Source: Kudoa neothunni (taxonomy: Eukaryota > Cnidaria). Taken from it: DNA of 64,000 nucleotides. The translations under genes and the position numbers were made by a program. Position 1 is the stretch's first letter. The number at the start of each line of letters is the position of its first letter. Of the stretch, positions 12,604-24,600 are shown in pieces. The notes under the pieces were generated by a model. It worked only from the letters and a program-made list of their open reading frames with translations. It was not told the origin of the DNA and made no database searches. The stretch is from assembly GCA_964304625.1 (NCBI GenBank), contig OZ199840.1:8866001-8930000 (forward strand). The letters run 5' to 3'.

Positions 12604-13268
12604 TACAGTCAGTGACCGGTTTCACGCACTTTTTAGCCCCGCATATAATAATATACGTTCCTATTTAGTATAATTGAATTGCATACATTTAAGAAAAAAA
12701 TAGTTTTTTTCATTTAGAAATAAAATAATTAATTGTTTTGGTCATCAAAAATATGCCAAAATATTTGAAATATAAATTTCTCCATTGCGATCATGAACGA
12801 TCGATCGATCTTTTTTTGTAAAACTTGGATAATTTTTTAATTCATTTTAATAAATTCGCAAATAAAGACAGTAATCGATTTGTGTTCAAACATTTAAAAA
12901 ATTTGATTTATGGTTTTTTAAGGTGCCATAGGGGTTGGATATGGAGGATATATCTGGTGATATATAGTAACAAATTTGGCTGCTTTTGGGAAATATTGTG
13001 GACGTATTTGATTATTTCATGTTTCGATTTGATTTTTTCGAACATTAAACAAAGTTCATCTATTTTTTCAAAAAGTTCCTAAAAAAGTGCGTATAACCAA
13101 CAACTCACGTGACCAACAATCTAGAAATTTAGCCACCTTATTATATTATTTAGATCCAAATTCTTTAATAAAACATTAAAAAAATATTATATATTGATTG
13201 TACATTTGATTATTCAAATTGTGTTTCTGTTTAAAAAGGGCGTAAAACCGGTCACTGCACTGACTGTA
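12604..13268. mobile_element. Non-autonomous TIR element, pogo/Tc1-like
   Basis: The left end reads TACAGTCAGTGACCGGTTTC and continues ACGCACTTTTTAGCCC. The right end is its near-exact inverse (AAAAAGGGCGTAAAACCGGT, then CACTGCACTGACTGTA), with a 5-base duplication of CAGTG on the right. Both ends sit on TA, the target of pogo/Tc1 elements. The interior (about 600 bp) has an 85-codon frame at 12825-13082 with no recognisable transposase, so the copy appears non-autonomous. The terminal CAGT...ACCGGTTTT motif resembles that of the Tigger-like element at 54790-56635. Confidence 0.75.
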
Positions 13269-14344
13269 TAACGTTAATAAATGAGAACGTTTTAACGATA
13301 ATTGAATTGATTTATACTACGTACATATTGTATTATTTATATGTGCCAAACTTGCAAAAAATATACGAACAGATAATCTGTAATGTGTTTGATAACTTTA
13401 TCTATTTTGAAAAAATTTCTCTACATGTTTAATTTGGATGTAATTTTTATAATAATAGTCACAATCATGATATACTTATATACAAAATTTGTTTCACATT
13501 ATCTCTATATGCTGTCACTTAAAACTAGGGAATAAAGTCTTAAAAATTTTATATTTGATAATTTGTTGAGATAATACGTGTATAACCTTTTTATTACAAA
13601 CGAAAAATCGTCATAAAAATTTTACAAACCAAGTAAGCTAGTATTAAATTTTTTCATGTATTTAAAGTCTTTTTAAATTCCTTATAAATAAAAATACAAA
13701 TATTTTTGGTCGATAAAGTGAAGTAACTATATTTGTTCGTCTAATCCTCCTGGAAATGAAAAATTTTTTTCAAAGGAGATTATTGATGATACATATTAGT
13801 TAAAATTGTTTAAAAATAAAAGACTTTTTAGCGTTAATCCTAATACGGCGGAAGGTCACGTGACTCAACGTTGTTCGAACGGGGGTTTGGTAAGAATTTA
13901 TATAATCGTTATACATAAATTTAGACATACAGTAAGTACTCAATATAGGGAGGTTGTTTGGGGAATGCAATTTAACACGCAATATTAATATTAAATTTTG
14001 TTGACGAAATAGTTATATATTTTAATTTTTCTGCGTTTTGAATATTTCTTATAAAGATCCATAACAGGATGTAGAGAGCAAGGAAGAAAGCTTTTCTAAT
14101 TGTGTTATTATTCTCAGATTAATTGTCTTAAACAGTTTCGGCCTCTTCCATATTATCAACATCATTGAGATCATCTAAAATAATCGAAGCAAACAAGACC
14201 CAATTAGTAGCGTCATAATTACATACTTTTCATAATTAGAATCAATGAACGATTTATTATTATTATTATATGTATTAAATATCTTTAATCGAATAAATCA
14301 CAATTACCGAAAATAGGAGAATTATTGAAATCATCTATATATTA
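13269..14344. other. Intergenic, AT-rich
   Basis: No supported gene. Frames of 60 codons open on both strands at 13800-13988 are complementary shadows without recognisable content. Confidence 0.35.
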
Positions 14345-16384
14345 TCTATTATATAAATCAGGGGTGACCAGACATGCCCAGATCGGGAGCCAACTTTAAG
14401 GTTGCGCACATTTCAAGAGCCACAAGGCATTAAAATCATTTACGTGCCTCTTTCTTATTTAAAACTTACATTTTTAGAATATTTTTATTAATCATTTAAT
14501 CGCTAGAAAACTTACATTTAATGTTTACAGGTATAATTTATCATGGTTTTCCAAAAAAAAGTAAATTACTAGTTAACTATCCAACACACTTTTTCTCTAT
14601 GAAAAGGGTAGCAAAAGTAATAAAGTATTTTTCATGTTTAATCATGTATCCATGTCTGACAAAAAATAAAATAAAATTTATACTAATAAAGTAATAACAC
14701 CAGAAATTATCGCTTTCGAAATAATTTAAAAATTTTTTTATTAGAATGTAACAAGTTTTCTATGTTTCCATATTATCAGTGAGCTGACTGTTATCCGGTT
14801 CGTATGCTGTTAACGCTGTACAAATTAGTTCCGTCAGGTGTTTGTTTGTTTGTTGCTTTGTGAAGGATCCGCGATGTTTCGATTTTACAAACTCTATTGT
14901 TGAATAAATAAAATCACAACAATAAGTTGTTCCAAGGATAGGAACAAGTTTAAGGGCAACTTTCTTTTAATTTTAAATATTTAGTTTCTAGAACGTATTT
15001 CCAAAATCGCTTGATGAGTTGGAATAATGAATCAACTTTAAAGCTATAACGCGTGTTTTATTCTTTCGATATCCTATCACTTTGGTAATGGGATAAACAC
15101 TAGTCCTAATTGTATTTCCTAATGAAACTAGTTATAATTCTAGTTTGCATCAAATATTAAAATTATATGGTAGTTGGTAACTATATTTTCTAATCAAAAA
15201 TATTATCTAATTTACGATTATAGAGTTTAAACTTTGTACTTTTGTGAATAAACATTCTGATGAATTAAAAAAATTAAACTAACAAAAATTTTTTCAAGAG
15301 CCACGGTTTGGCCACTTTTGATATACATAAAGCTGAAGTGTTCGTGTGTGTGTGTGTGTGTCAGCAAGTACACATGTGCGTCAAAATTCTTTCCTTATAG
15401 AGAGACATTTATGGTTTTTTTTTAAATCGTTTTCACACTACAAAATATGCCCCAAGTTATTTGGAAAAGAGTGATTTTGTCGATTCAAAGTTTATTTACC
15501 AGATTACTTGAGTTCAACAATAGGATTAACACCTGCTTATGTCATGTTGAAGGACAGTTGAAGTTAACCTTCCTCCTTATATACTTTATCAAATTTAAAT
15601 TAAGCGATGTCATCTATCTTTATATATAAGGTTGGCGTTTGCGCAAATACACTCTTTATCTGTGGAGTTTTAACGTATTTGACTTGATAAACACATTTTG
15701 AAAGTTTTAGATACGATAAAAATCTATATATGTTTCGTAAATAACGAGTTAGTGGAGAACGTTAAAATTACATAGATTAAAGCATTATAATGGAAATACT
15801 GCGTCCTTAGATTTCATTGAAATCGTCCGCCAAGTTTAACTTTCCGTGATCAAATTCAATGCAGATGGTTGTACTTTTATTTCACCCACTTATTTAGATT
15901 GTTTCTATTGAAGTTGATGCGATTTGTGGTTGTTTATGGGAAAAAGCACATTAAGTCTATGCCGGGCCAAGAGAATAATTTGAATAATAAAAATCGATTT
16001 TCTTCTATCTCTATATTTTGTTCCATTTATTTGTCTCCCGTAATCAATGGTGCACAAACTTCCTGAGCCAGCCAAAAATAACGTTTTAGATAACACTTTA
16101 ATGTAATATAAATAATTAGGGAAAGCAGACAAATACGACACTGATAATAAATTATTTAGCATTGGTGCCGGGTCACTAAATTTTTATTAAATGAACGATG
16201 GGATTGATACTTTCCTTCACAGAAATGATCATAATTTAAATTTCGCTACTCAAAATCGTTGAAAGTATGCCACTTAAAAATTTTTAGTTATTTTGCATCT
16301 ATGGGTTAATTTGAAACTTAAATATATTTTTTGAATATTACTAAGAAACGTATCTATGCGAAATCTTCCCCAAGCATTTCTTAG
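14345..16384 (+). mobile_element. Helitron-like repeat, copy 1 (interrupted by hAT)
   Basis: From 15321 to 16384 this is roughly 80% identical by eye, with small indels, to 60208-61323 (copy 2). Copy 2 begins A/TCTACTATATA; in copy 1 the matching head A/TCTATTATATAAAT lies at 14344-14358, separated from the body by the hAT insertion. The 3' end CTTCCCCAAGCA...CTTAG (to 16384) corresponds to the hairpin end of copy 2 but is shortened. TC start, insertion after A, absence of TIRs and a 3' hairpin suggest a Helitron; no Rep/helicase coding is seen, so it is non-autonomous. Confidence 0.55.
14359..15320 (-). mobile_element. hAT-superfamily DNA transposon, internally deleted
   Basis: The left end CAGGGGTGACCAGACATG and following GAGCCA match the common hAT CAGGGGTGGCCA terminus. 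The right end (AGAGCCACGGTTTGGCCACT) is its inverted counterpart. The flanking 8-mers ATATAAAT (14351-14358) and ATATACAT (15321-15328) match at 7 of 8 positions, a good hAT target duplication. On the minus strand near 14760-14930 a remnant of the transposase C-terminus reads FTKQQTNKHLTELICTALTA then YEPDNSQL, matching the conserved hAT block before the dimerisation region. The rest of the transposase is missing. It inserted into Helitron copy 1 and is therefore younger than that copy. Confidence 0.78.
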
Positions 16385-19296
16385 AATATTTAAACAAAAT
16401 TATATAGTGTATTTGAACTATTTGTGCATAATTAGCTTTGAGACTATGAGTAATACCGAGTTCCATTGGCTGCACGATGTTGGTTGCAATTTTTTGGAGA
16501 AAAATTCATTTGATATTTTTAAATGAATTTATTATCTACGTCTTTTAGTATCACATAAAAAATGGTTGTAGATATTCAGTAATTTTATTGAAAATTACCA
16601 ACAACATAAAGCCTTAGTTTTTCGACGTAAAATGGTGTAGTTACCAAAATGGAACTTTTTGTTTATTTTTTACAATCTCTATTTTAGATTTCCTTTTTAA
16701 TGTGTATGTACACTGGGAGAGTTTTTCGCAAAAAAAAAAAAAAATTTTTTTTCAGGACTAAAATTATTTTTACGACTGCAACTACTTATTTCCTCTGAAA
16801 TTTTTTCAATCCATTCATTAACTGAAATATCAACATTAGCTGCCAATTTGCCGAGCCTGCTGTTATTTAAACTCGACCGCTTTTGAATTTACAAAACCAC
16901 CCATTATTAAAATGAAATTTTTTGATTTGAAACATGATTGCTCAATAATTTCCTTATTTTAATTTAGAATTATTTTAATTTAGAATTATTTCAATTTAGA
17001 ATTATTTCAATTAAATTATTTTTTTTCTCGCATGCTAACAATCTAATTATACAACTCACTCTCAATCTGGGTGTATTTTACATGAGAGATTCGTATTCAA
17101 TCAATCGGAATGTTTGCACACACCAAATAGTTTTTATGATAATATCATAGAGAGAGAGAGAGGTGAATAACCAATTCTTATTTCACAAAAAACTAAAATC
17201 TAGTCAATACTTTTTAAGGTTAAAACGTTCATTATCCTCATATTGACATCCGATATTGCTTAAATCAATTCGCAATGTTGGATTATTTCGTCTACATTTC
17301 TCTGAGATATTCCTAACATTATTTTTTAATAAGAAAAATATAGGACTAATCTGCTTTTTTTACTAAAAAAGCCACGCGATAGCGAGGCGATCGAATTCTA
17401 TAATTTAGAATTTGATTTACTCAAAAATTGAATATAGTATTTTAAGAATTGTAAAAGTTCAAATTACAGAATTTGACGACAACAAATAATTACGCTATAT
17501 CGAGAGCTTACTATAATTTCTAATATTTCGACTTTTAAATACATAGACGGCCTAATTACTCACATTAAGGTAGGTATTAAATAACCTAACCGAAAGAAAT
17601 ATGAAAGATAATAATTCTAATATATTGATATGACATTAAAGAAAATTGATCTAAGAAAATGAGAGTAATCAAATAATAAATTTTATTGTAATTCGCACGC
17701 GCGTCGGTTCTACATTAATTCTAATTTCATCTCGAATTAAATCTCAACCAGCTGTCCTCAAATATGTTTAATTATTCGTTTTAAGATTTGAAAAATATAG
17801 ATCGAATTCAATGACAATAAACGCAATGGAAGATTATCACCAAATTTTCTATCGAATTTCAGCAAAGATACGCTGATAACGGAAAAGCATGAGTGTTTAG
17901 CACTCTACGTTGTTACAATGTAACTTACCCAACTCATGGATTGGATGATTAATTTTTGAATGAATCAAATTTGTTGAATGCAAAAATTATTAGCACAGTA
18001 CATTTTAATCTTAAATTACACGCGCACAACAATAATTTTTAATCCCAACAATTCTTACTCAAAAGTTGTATAAGTATTTAATTATTTTTTAGCCACCGCG
18101 TCAATATTAGGCATTAAAAATACTTCAATATCGTCAAAAGTAAAGACACCTCAATATTATTTACCATTGCAATAGTCGGTTCCTTTCTTAAATTTTGAAT
18201 CATTGAAAAAGACATCAAAATATTATTTTATAACAAACTCGATGTAATATGATTTAACGTGATCTTTTATCTTTCTTTTTAGCGGAATATGCGAAAATAG
18301 CAACTTAATCCGAAAATTGCCGAACACACGTTACGAGGATTAATTGATATAGTTGTTAACGTTGGCCTAGAATATCTGATTGCTCCAACCGATTTCATAT
18401 AATAATTTACCATCTAAAAATTTCCTGCACACAACTACTGTAAAGTTATTTAATTAAAATCAGCGAAATTTGACCACCTAATTCCAACCTAATTAAGTCA
18501 GATTTATTCTGTCAAATGTGGCTTTATTAATTTCAAGTTATACAAACATAAAATTAGAGATTTAGTGACTGGCTAAACCGGTTTCGGTTGTAAGCACAGT
18601 AAAATCGTTAAAGTGGATTAATGGTTGGAACGTGTCACATTTTGGCTGCAAATTAATAACATCGAATAATTAAAGTAAATATTGCATCGATAACAGAACC
18701 TAATTTTTAATATTCAAATTGATATTAGGTGTCCAAAAGTTTTATTATACGTCTATTAGAGGATTAATTAGATTTATGCTAACAACACAATAAAAAAATT
18801 AATTTACATAAAAAAATTTATATATTGTTGTGAATTTTTTGTTGCCTATTGGATACGAATGATATTTATATAGAAAATATCAATTCATTATCACCAATTG
18901 AAGATAACACAATTGGATTATATTTTATTTGGAAAATATTACCATCAACCTGTGGTTAATGTAAACTACTTGTTAATCATTAAAAAATATATTGATTTAC
19001 CAACGAGTATTATCAGTTACTACTTGTTGATACGAATTGAAAAGAATACATATAATATTCAGTAATATTTTTAACTAAAGCCTAATCACCGACATCTTAT
19101 CCCTCTCCTAATAATGACCACGAGAAATGAGTGATTGTATTGAGTAATTCTCCTGTGGTTGGGGAAAAATTCGAAACCGATATTTTTTCAACAATTAAGT
19201 TGTTATCGCTCACCAATAAAAAGTTGATACCACCTCAAACTACAAATATAATTATTACGCCTATGTTCGGATCAACTCGTTAAAGTGTCATAAAGT
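16385..19296. other. Intergenic, AT-rich
   Basis: No gene is supported. A 17-bp tandem repeat (TTTAGAATTATTTCAAT type, about 3 copies) lies at 16960-17012 and a short GA run at 17150-17161. The final few hundred bases should contain the transportin promoter and 5' UTR. Confidence 0.4.
16960..17012. repeat. 17-bp tandem repeat, ~3 copies
   Basis: Successive units of TTTAGAATTATTT(C/T)AAT are visible with single-base differences. Confidence 0.6.
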
Positions 19297-21621
19297 ATGG
19301 AGTTCTCCGGTTTTCGATTGGATCCACAAACATTGAACGAAGTGCTTGATTTGCTGGATGCTTGTTTTTCGCCACAAAAAGCGATGCTCCCTGATTTTCA
19401 ACAGGTACGCCAATTTCACTCAACCAATACACACCACGGATGATAGGTTAATTATCGTTATTGTTATTATTGATAGATGTGTGTATTGGGAGATTGTTGT
19501 TATTATTATTATTATTGTTGTTGTTGTTGTTGTTCGAGTGTGACAGCGGGGATGATCTCTAATTGTGCTTATCTAATTGTAGAAATTATCCCACATGGAA
19601 ACCCTACACAACAATGTGGAATTTAATTTCTATGTGTTGTATATATTGTCTGGAGGAAAACCAGCACCCAATTCCAACAACACCACCACCACCACAAATA
19701 ACAATCAAATACGTAAATAATTAATTCCACATTAATTCAATGCCATTGTATTTTTTCAATATCAATTGATTTTATTCCCCCAGCTGTACATATAAGAAAA
19801 GCTGCTGGTCTTTTGATAAAAAACAATATCCGTAAATTGTACAAAAATTTCCCACCAACTCTGATCTATTATATGCGTCAAAATTTGCTGCCATTATTGG
19901 CCGATGATGAGCTTCAAATATGTAAAACTGCTGCCAATATTATTTCTTTTCTGGCATTGGAATCTGGATACGATTGGCCGGATTTGTTGCCAACGCTTTT
20001 CGGCATGATTGATCCGAAAAATGAAAATAGCATGCAGGTTCAATGAGGATTGTTGTTTCGAGGTGGTAATGATAGTTGTTTAGGCAATTTTCGCCACGCT
20101 TTCCAATATATGCGAGGATATCTCTATGAATTTAAATGTGAACGAGCTCAACCCCAACCATCCACATATGCAATTGTTGTTATTTCTAATTGACAAGTTG
20201 TTGGCGGTAATTCAAAACCTGCAGCTCCCCACTTATCAGTAAGTTATTTTTAAGATGCTGCGCGCGACTTCGGCACATTTCATTGTTCCACTGTTTCGCA
20301 GCGGATAGAATTTCATTTATTTTCATGTGCATTTGCGCATGCGTATTTTATTTCTAACAATATCCAGGTCGTTTATAACTCAAAATTAAATTGGATCTAG
20401 TTGTATTCATTACAAAATTGATGGATATTTGTGTAATTGATATTACACTACAATTTTTAGTAATATCTCGAAATAAAAAAAATTAATTTTCTCGCAAAAA
20501 ATGAGTTTCAGTAATATTTTAAAATTCAACTCAAAGGTTAAATTTTAAGAGTGATTAGTAGTAGCGTTTGGCTTCCCAAAAAATCTCTTTTGTCAAATTA
20601 TCTCGACCATTGCTTTTTGAGCTGTGCGTGTGAAAATTAACTATTGAAAGCTTTAAAAGATTCCAAAGAATTTTATTTTGGAGGGTAGAATGAATTGTGG
20701 GTCGCGCGAAAATAGACAGAAAAATAAAAAATTAAGTTGTACTGTATAACTTATGCAGTAGGGGGCGTCCAATGAGACTGCCGGAAGAAAATTCGATAGG
20801 ATTATCAAAATGGCAAAGAGTTTTATTTTAAACGCGTTTTCTAATTACTGTCGTCAATCGAATCGTCTTAATCATCTGCTAAGAAGTTTGATCTATTTTT
20901 CAAGCGCTCAAAGTATCGTTGTTATTATTTCTTCTTCTGATCAACTGCTTTGAGATAAATTTATATTTTACGATTTCCGCCTTTAATGAATAAATTCGTT
21001 CAATATTTACGGTAGTTGGAATTTCTGTGCTTACCATCTTGATCAAGCCTAACTTTAAAAGCTTCTACTTTTAATTTATCTTGATTGAAACACACATTTT
21101 ACAAAGCTTTTTTAATTAATTTTTTAATTTTTATGCATAAATTAAAATAATATACACCAATAACTTCAAAATATGTTATTAGAAAAAATAAAAATTTCTA
21201 GACAGCGTTGATATGTACAAATACAACCACAGAATAATAAGAATAATTGATTAAACAACAATTATCTAAGGACCGGAAAACAGCGGGTTGTCGACGACCG
21301 TGATATCTTTTGAAACAATATATGTGATTATTATACCTAATTCTTAAACTTATTATTTATAAAATTGCCTTAAAGAATTCAATAATCTAAAATTTTTGTG
21401 AATAAAAAAAACCCAAGGTCACCCTTCCCCTACTCGTAGGCACTTGCACTTGTCATGACTTAATAGCTTATACAATTCTGTTACTAATTGAAGTGGTTTA
21501 AATAAATGCATAATAATTATAACAAATTATTAAAACCTTAGCTTTTGTTTTAATTCGCTGTAAATTAGAATTAACTCAAATTTACGACTCATGGGAATTT
21601 AACTTAAGAATAAAGTTGCCC

Positions 21622-21653
<32 letters not shown>

Positions 21654-24600
21654 GTTGAATGTTGAATAATGAATGTTGAATAATGAATGTTGAATAATTA
21701 ATGATGGGTAACTTTATACTTGAAGAGAACTAAGCAGTTTCGTTTTTTGAAAGATAAAGTGGATATAATGCCATATTATGAAAGAATATCGAATGGGAAA
21801 ACAGAAAAACTAAGTTCCTCAATTCTTTTAACGCAGAATTTCTGTCCTCTGTAAATAAGATTTTGGGTAATGAAGAATCCATTTTTAAGGCTCATAATTA
21901 GAATGAGAACTTCTAGCAACCGCAGAGAATTAAAAAAATTCACGATTTCTATGAATTATGCTTCTATTTATTTAAAATTTTCAAATGTTATCTACGTTCA
22001 TTTATCTAGAAACAGCTATTTATGATGTAAATGCGTCAAAGCTGTGCCAATAAATATGTATTAATATATATTAATAACTTTTTCAAACTAAAATTCAATT
22101 GATAAATATATTCTCTTGAATGTATAAAATAATTAATTTATTGCACAACATTTTCTTTAAAATAAATTATTCATAAAGAATGGTTTCTGCGTGTATTCAT
22201 GTAAATCGTCCAAAACTTATTATGGAAATAAAAAATAACTTTGATAGCCTTGATTATACAAAAATTAGAGGAGTGAATTGCGTTTATTATTATTATTTTT
22301 AATTTTTGTTGACAATCAGCATTAGTATTATCACAACGTTGTCTAAATAATTTGTAAAGTCAAATTGAAATCAAGGATCGATTAGATTAAGCACATTTAA
22401 TCTTTACATCATCGTTGTAAAAAAATTTATTTTTATTGAATTTAATTTTGGATATAAATGCTTACATAGTGGTAAATAAGAGAGATCAAATTGTAATGGC
22501 CTACATCAAAATTTGGCCTTGTTCGTTCGCGCCGTGACTGACGGGTCATGGGCACCTACTGTATATAGGGCATGCAGTTGTCGATTTAAATCGATTTTAG
22601 TAGTCGAATTTTTTCAGAATGGTTCGACGTTTATTTTGGGGGGAAATTCGAAATATTCCGAAAAACTTGAAAGAGATAATAACGAGAGAGAAATTGATAG
22701 TTTATTGTTGTTAAATGCATCTACATTGAAAAGGCGGGAAATGAATCAGCCTGTATATATTGCATAGTGAAATTATCTTAGCAAAAAAATGAAATTTACG
22801 AGCAAATAAACATAATTCTTCAAAAAAAGCATTTCAAGACGCGTCTATACCTCTAACGCTATACCTACCTACCTACCTACCTACCGTTCTGACATCTGAC
22901 GGTTATTTTTTTCTGAAGGATAAAAAATTGAGGAAAATTCGATTTCTTTGCTACTTTTATACAATATCCTATAAATTCAACTTTTGAAATAAAGTTAGGA
23001 TTTCTTTTTAATCTTCTAATGCGCAAAATAATATTTTTTGATAAAAAATTAATTTTTCTATTGTTATTTTTTAGAGCCTATGCACTGGGCTGTATCAACA
23101 ACTTCCTGGCTGACATGTCTGAGCACATTGTTCGACGGCCTATCGGATTTTTGAACCTGCTGTTCTCGTTAGCACAACACAACGATCAACAAATCAAACG
23201 AAATGTGTGCCAATCATTCCACACCTTGGTGATGGTTAGTGATTTGCTTGACCCTCATCTTTTGAATATCTTCGAATACATGCTACAACGATTAACCAAA
23301 CCGCACGAGGAGTACGATGTAGCGTTGGAGGCCACCGATTTTTGGCAGACTATCGTCGAAGACGAACTACACAATGAACATCTTTTTAATATGTTACCGC
23401 GATTAGTACCGCATTTGATTGTTAATCTTCGATTGAGTGATCAGGATTTTTTGACGAGCGATGTGAGTTTGAATGTGTGCTCGGTTTTTATCGATTGTAT
23501 AGATCAATGCGGATGGAAGTTGTAGTGAAAACAATGAGAACGAACTCCGTACAAATATAAAACCGATATTTAGAAGTAAGTTGCGCTTCGTAATCTGTTC
23601 GGTATTGAAAGATTAATATGGCATATGCTTGAGGGAATTATTTTAAAATACACAAATAATTGCTTATTTTTGAATTGGATATTACGATTTTTTGGTTGGG
23701 GATTAACAATAATCTAAAAAAATCGACACGCGCACGCGCGAGCACGAATGAGGATTATGGGGAACATTTTAAATTTTTTTAATGTGTAAAAATAATATTT
23801 AATTAAATAAAAAATTCTCGTTACGTTTTATATGCTTTTAAATTTTGAGCCAAATAATAGTAATAGTAATAAATAATAGAATTAGATACACTCTTATTTT
23901 ATCTTGACGCCGATTCCCACTAACTTCTAGTTAAAGTTTAATTTACATACACCCAAAATGAAAGCTTTTTTTTCATTTTAATATTTTTCCTATTTCAAAG
24001 TCTCATTATGTTTGTAAATAAAACAGTAATTGAATCAATAATAAATAAGCCACTATTATTGTAACCCTTTAAAATAAAGCCTTTAAATATTTCCAACAAT
24101 CATCAATAGACACAAAGTCTGTACTTTTGATTTTACCGCGCATTCTATTTTAAATATGGTATCCATCATTATATTGTTTGTAAATTTATTCACATTTCAA
24201 TCCACCCTGTCATTTAGCTTTGTATGGTTGGATTGAGTGTTGTGTGATATTTTTATCAAAGACAGACAAATACACAAACTAAATCTGTTAAGTTATATGA
24301 GCTTTCTATATTTTTGAAATTGTCACGTGAGAGGATTATGCAGAGTGATATTTTAATTTAATTTTAATTTGAATGAGAATTAGAATATATTTTAAATAAC
24401 TTCTAATACAATCGTAACGTTCACATCAAATTCATATTCCTTATTATTTTGGGATTTGAATGCTTTGAGCCAAATAATGGAATATTTTTACTATCGTAGG
24501 TTTTTAAAGTAATGTGTTTTTTAACTTCGCACCAACAATTTCTAATCCAGAATGGCTTAATACAATAATTTTGTAATTAAGAAATATTTTTAATAATGTA

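Larger units (their letters stand above)
20239..23074. other. Long transportin intron 4 (2.8 kb)
   Basis: Between exons 4 and 5. It contains a small tandem array around 21622-21705 (AATGTTGAATAATG-type units) and a short CCTA run at 22866-22884. An 84-codon frame at 22513-22767 has no recognisable content and is probably chance. Confidence 0.7.

Noticed and set aside
13870-13885. GTTCGAAC-type sequence reminiscent of a tRNA B box
   Set aside because: No matching A box, acceptor stem or cloverleaf around it.
13800-13988. Overlapping 60-codon frames on both strands
   Set aside because: Mutual shadows with no family signature.
22513-22767. 84-codon frame in transportin intron 4
   Set aside because: No recognisable motif or splice partners; probably chance.
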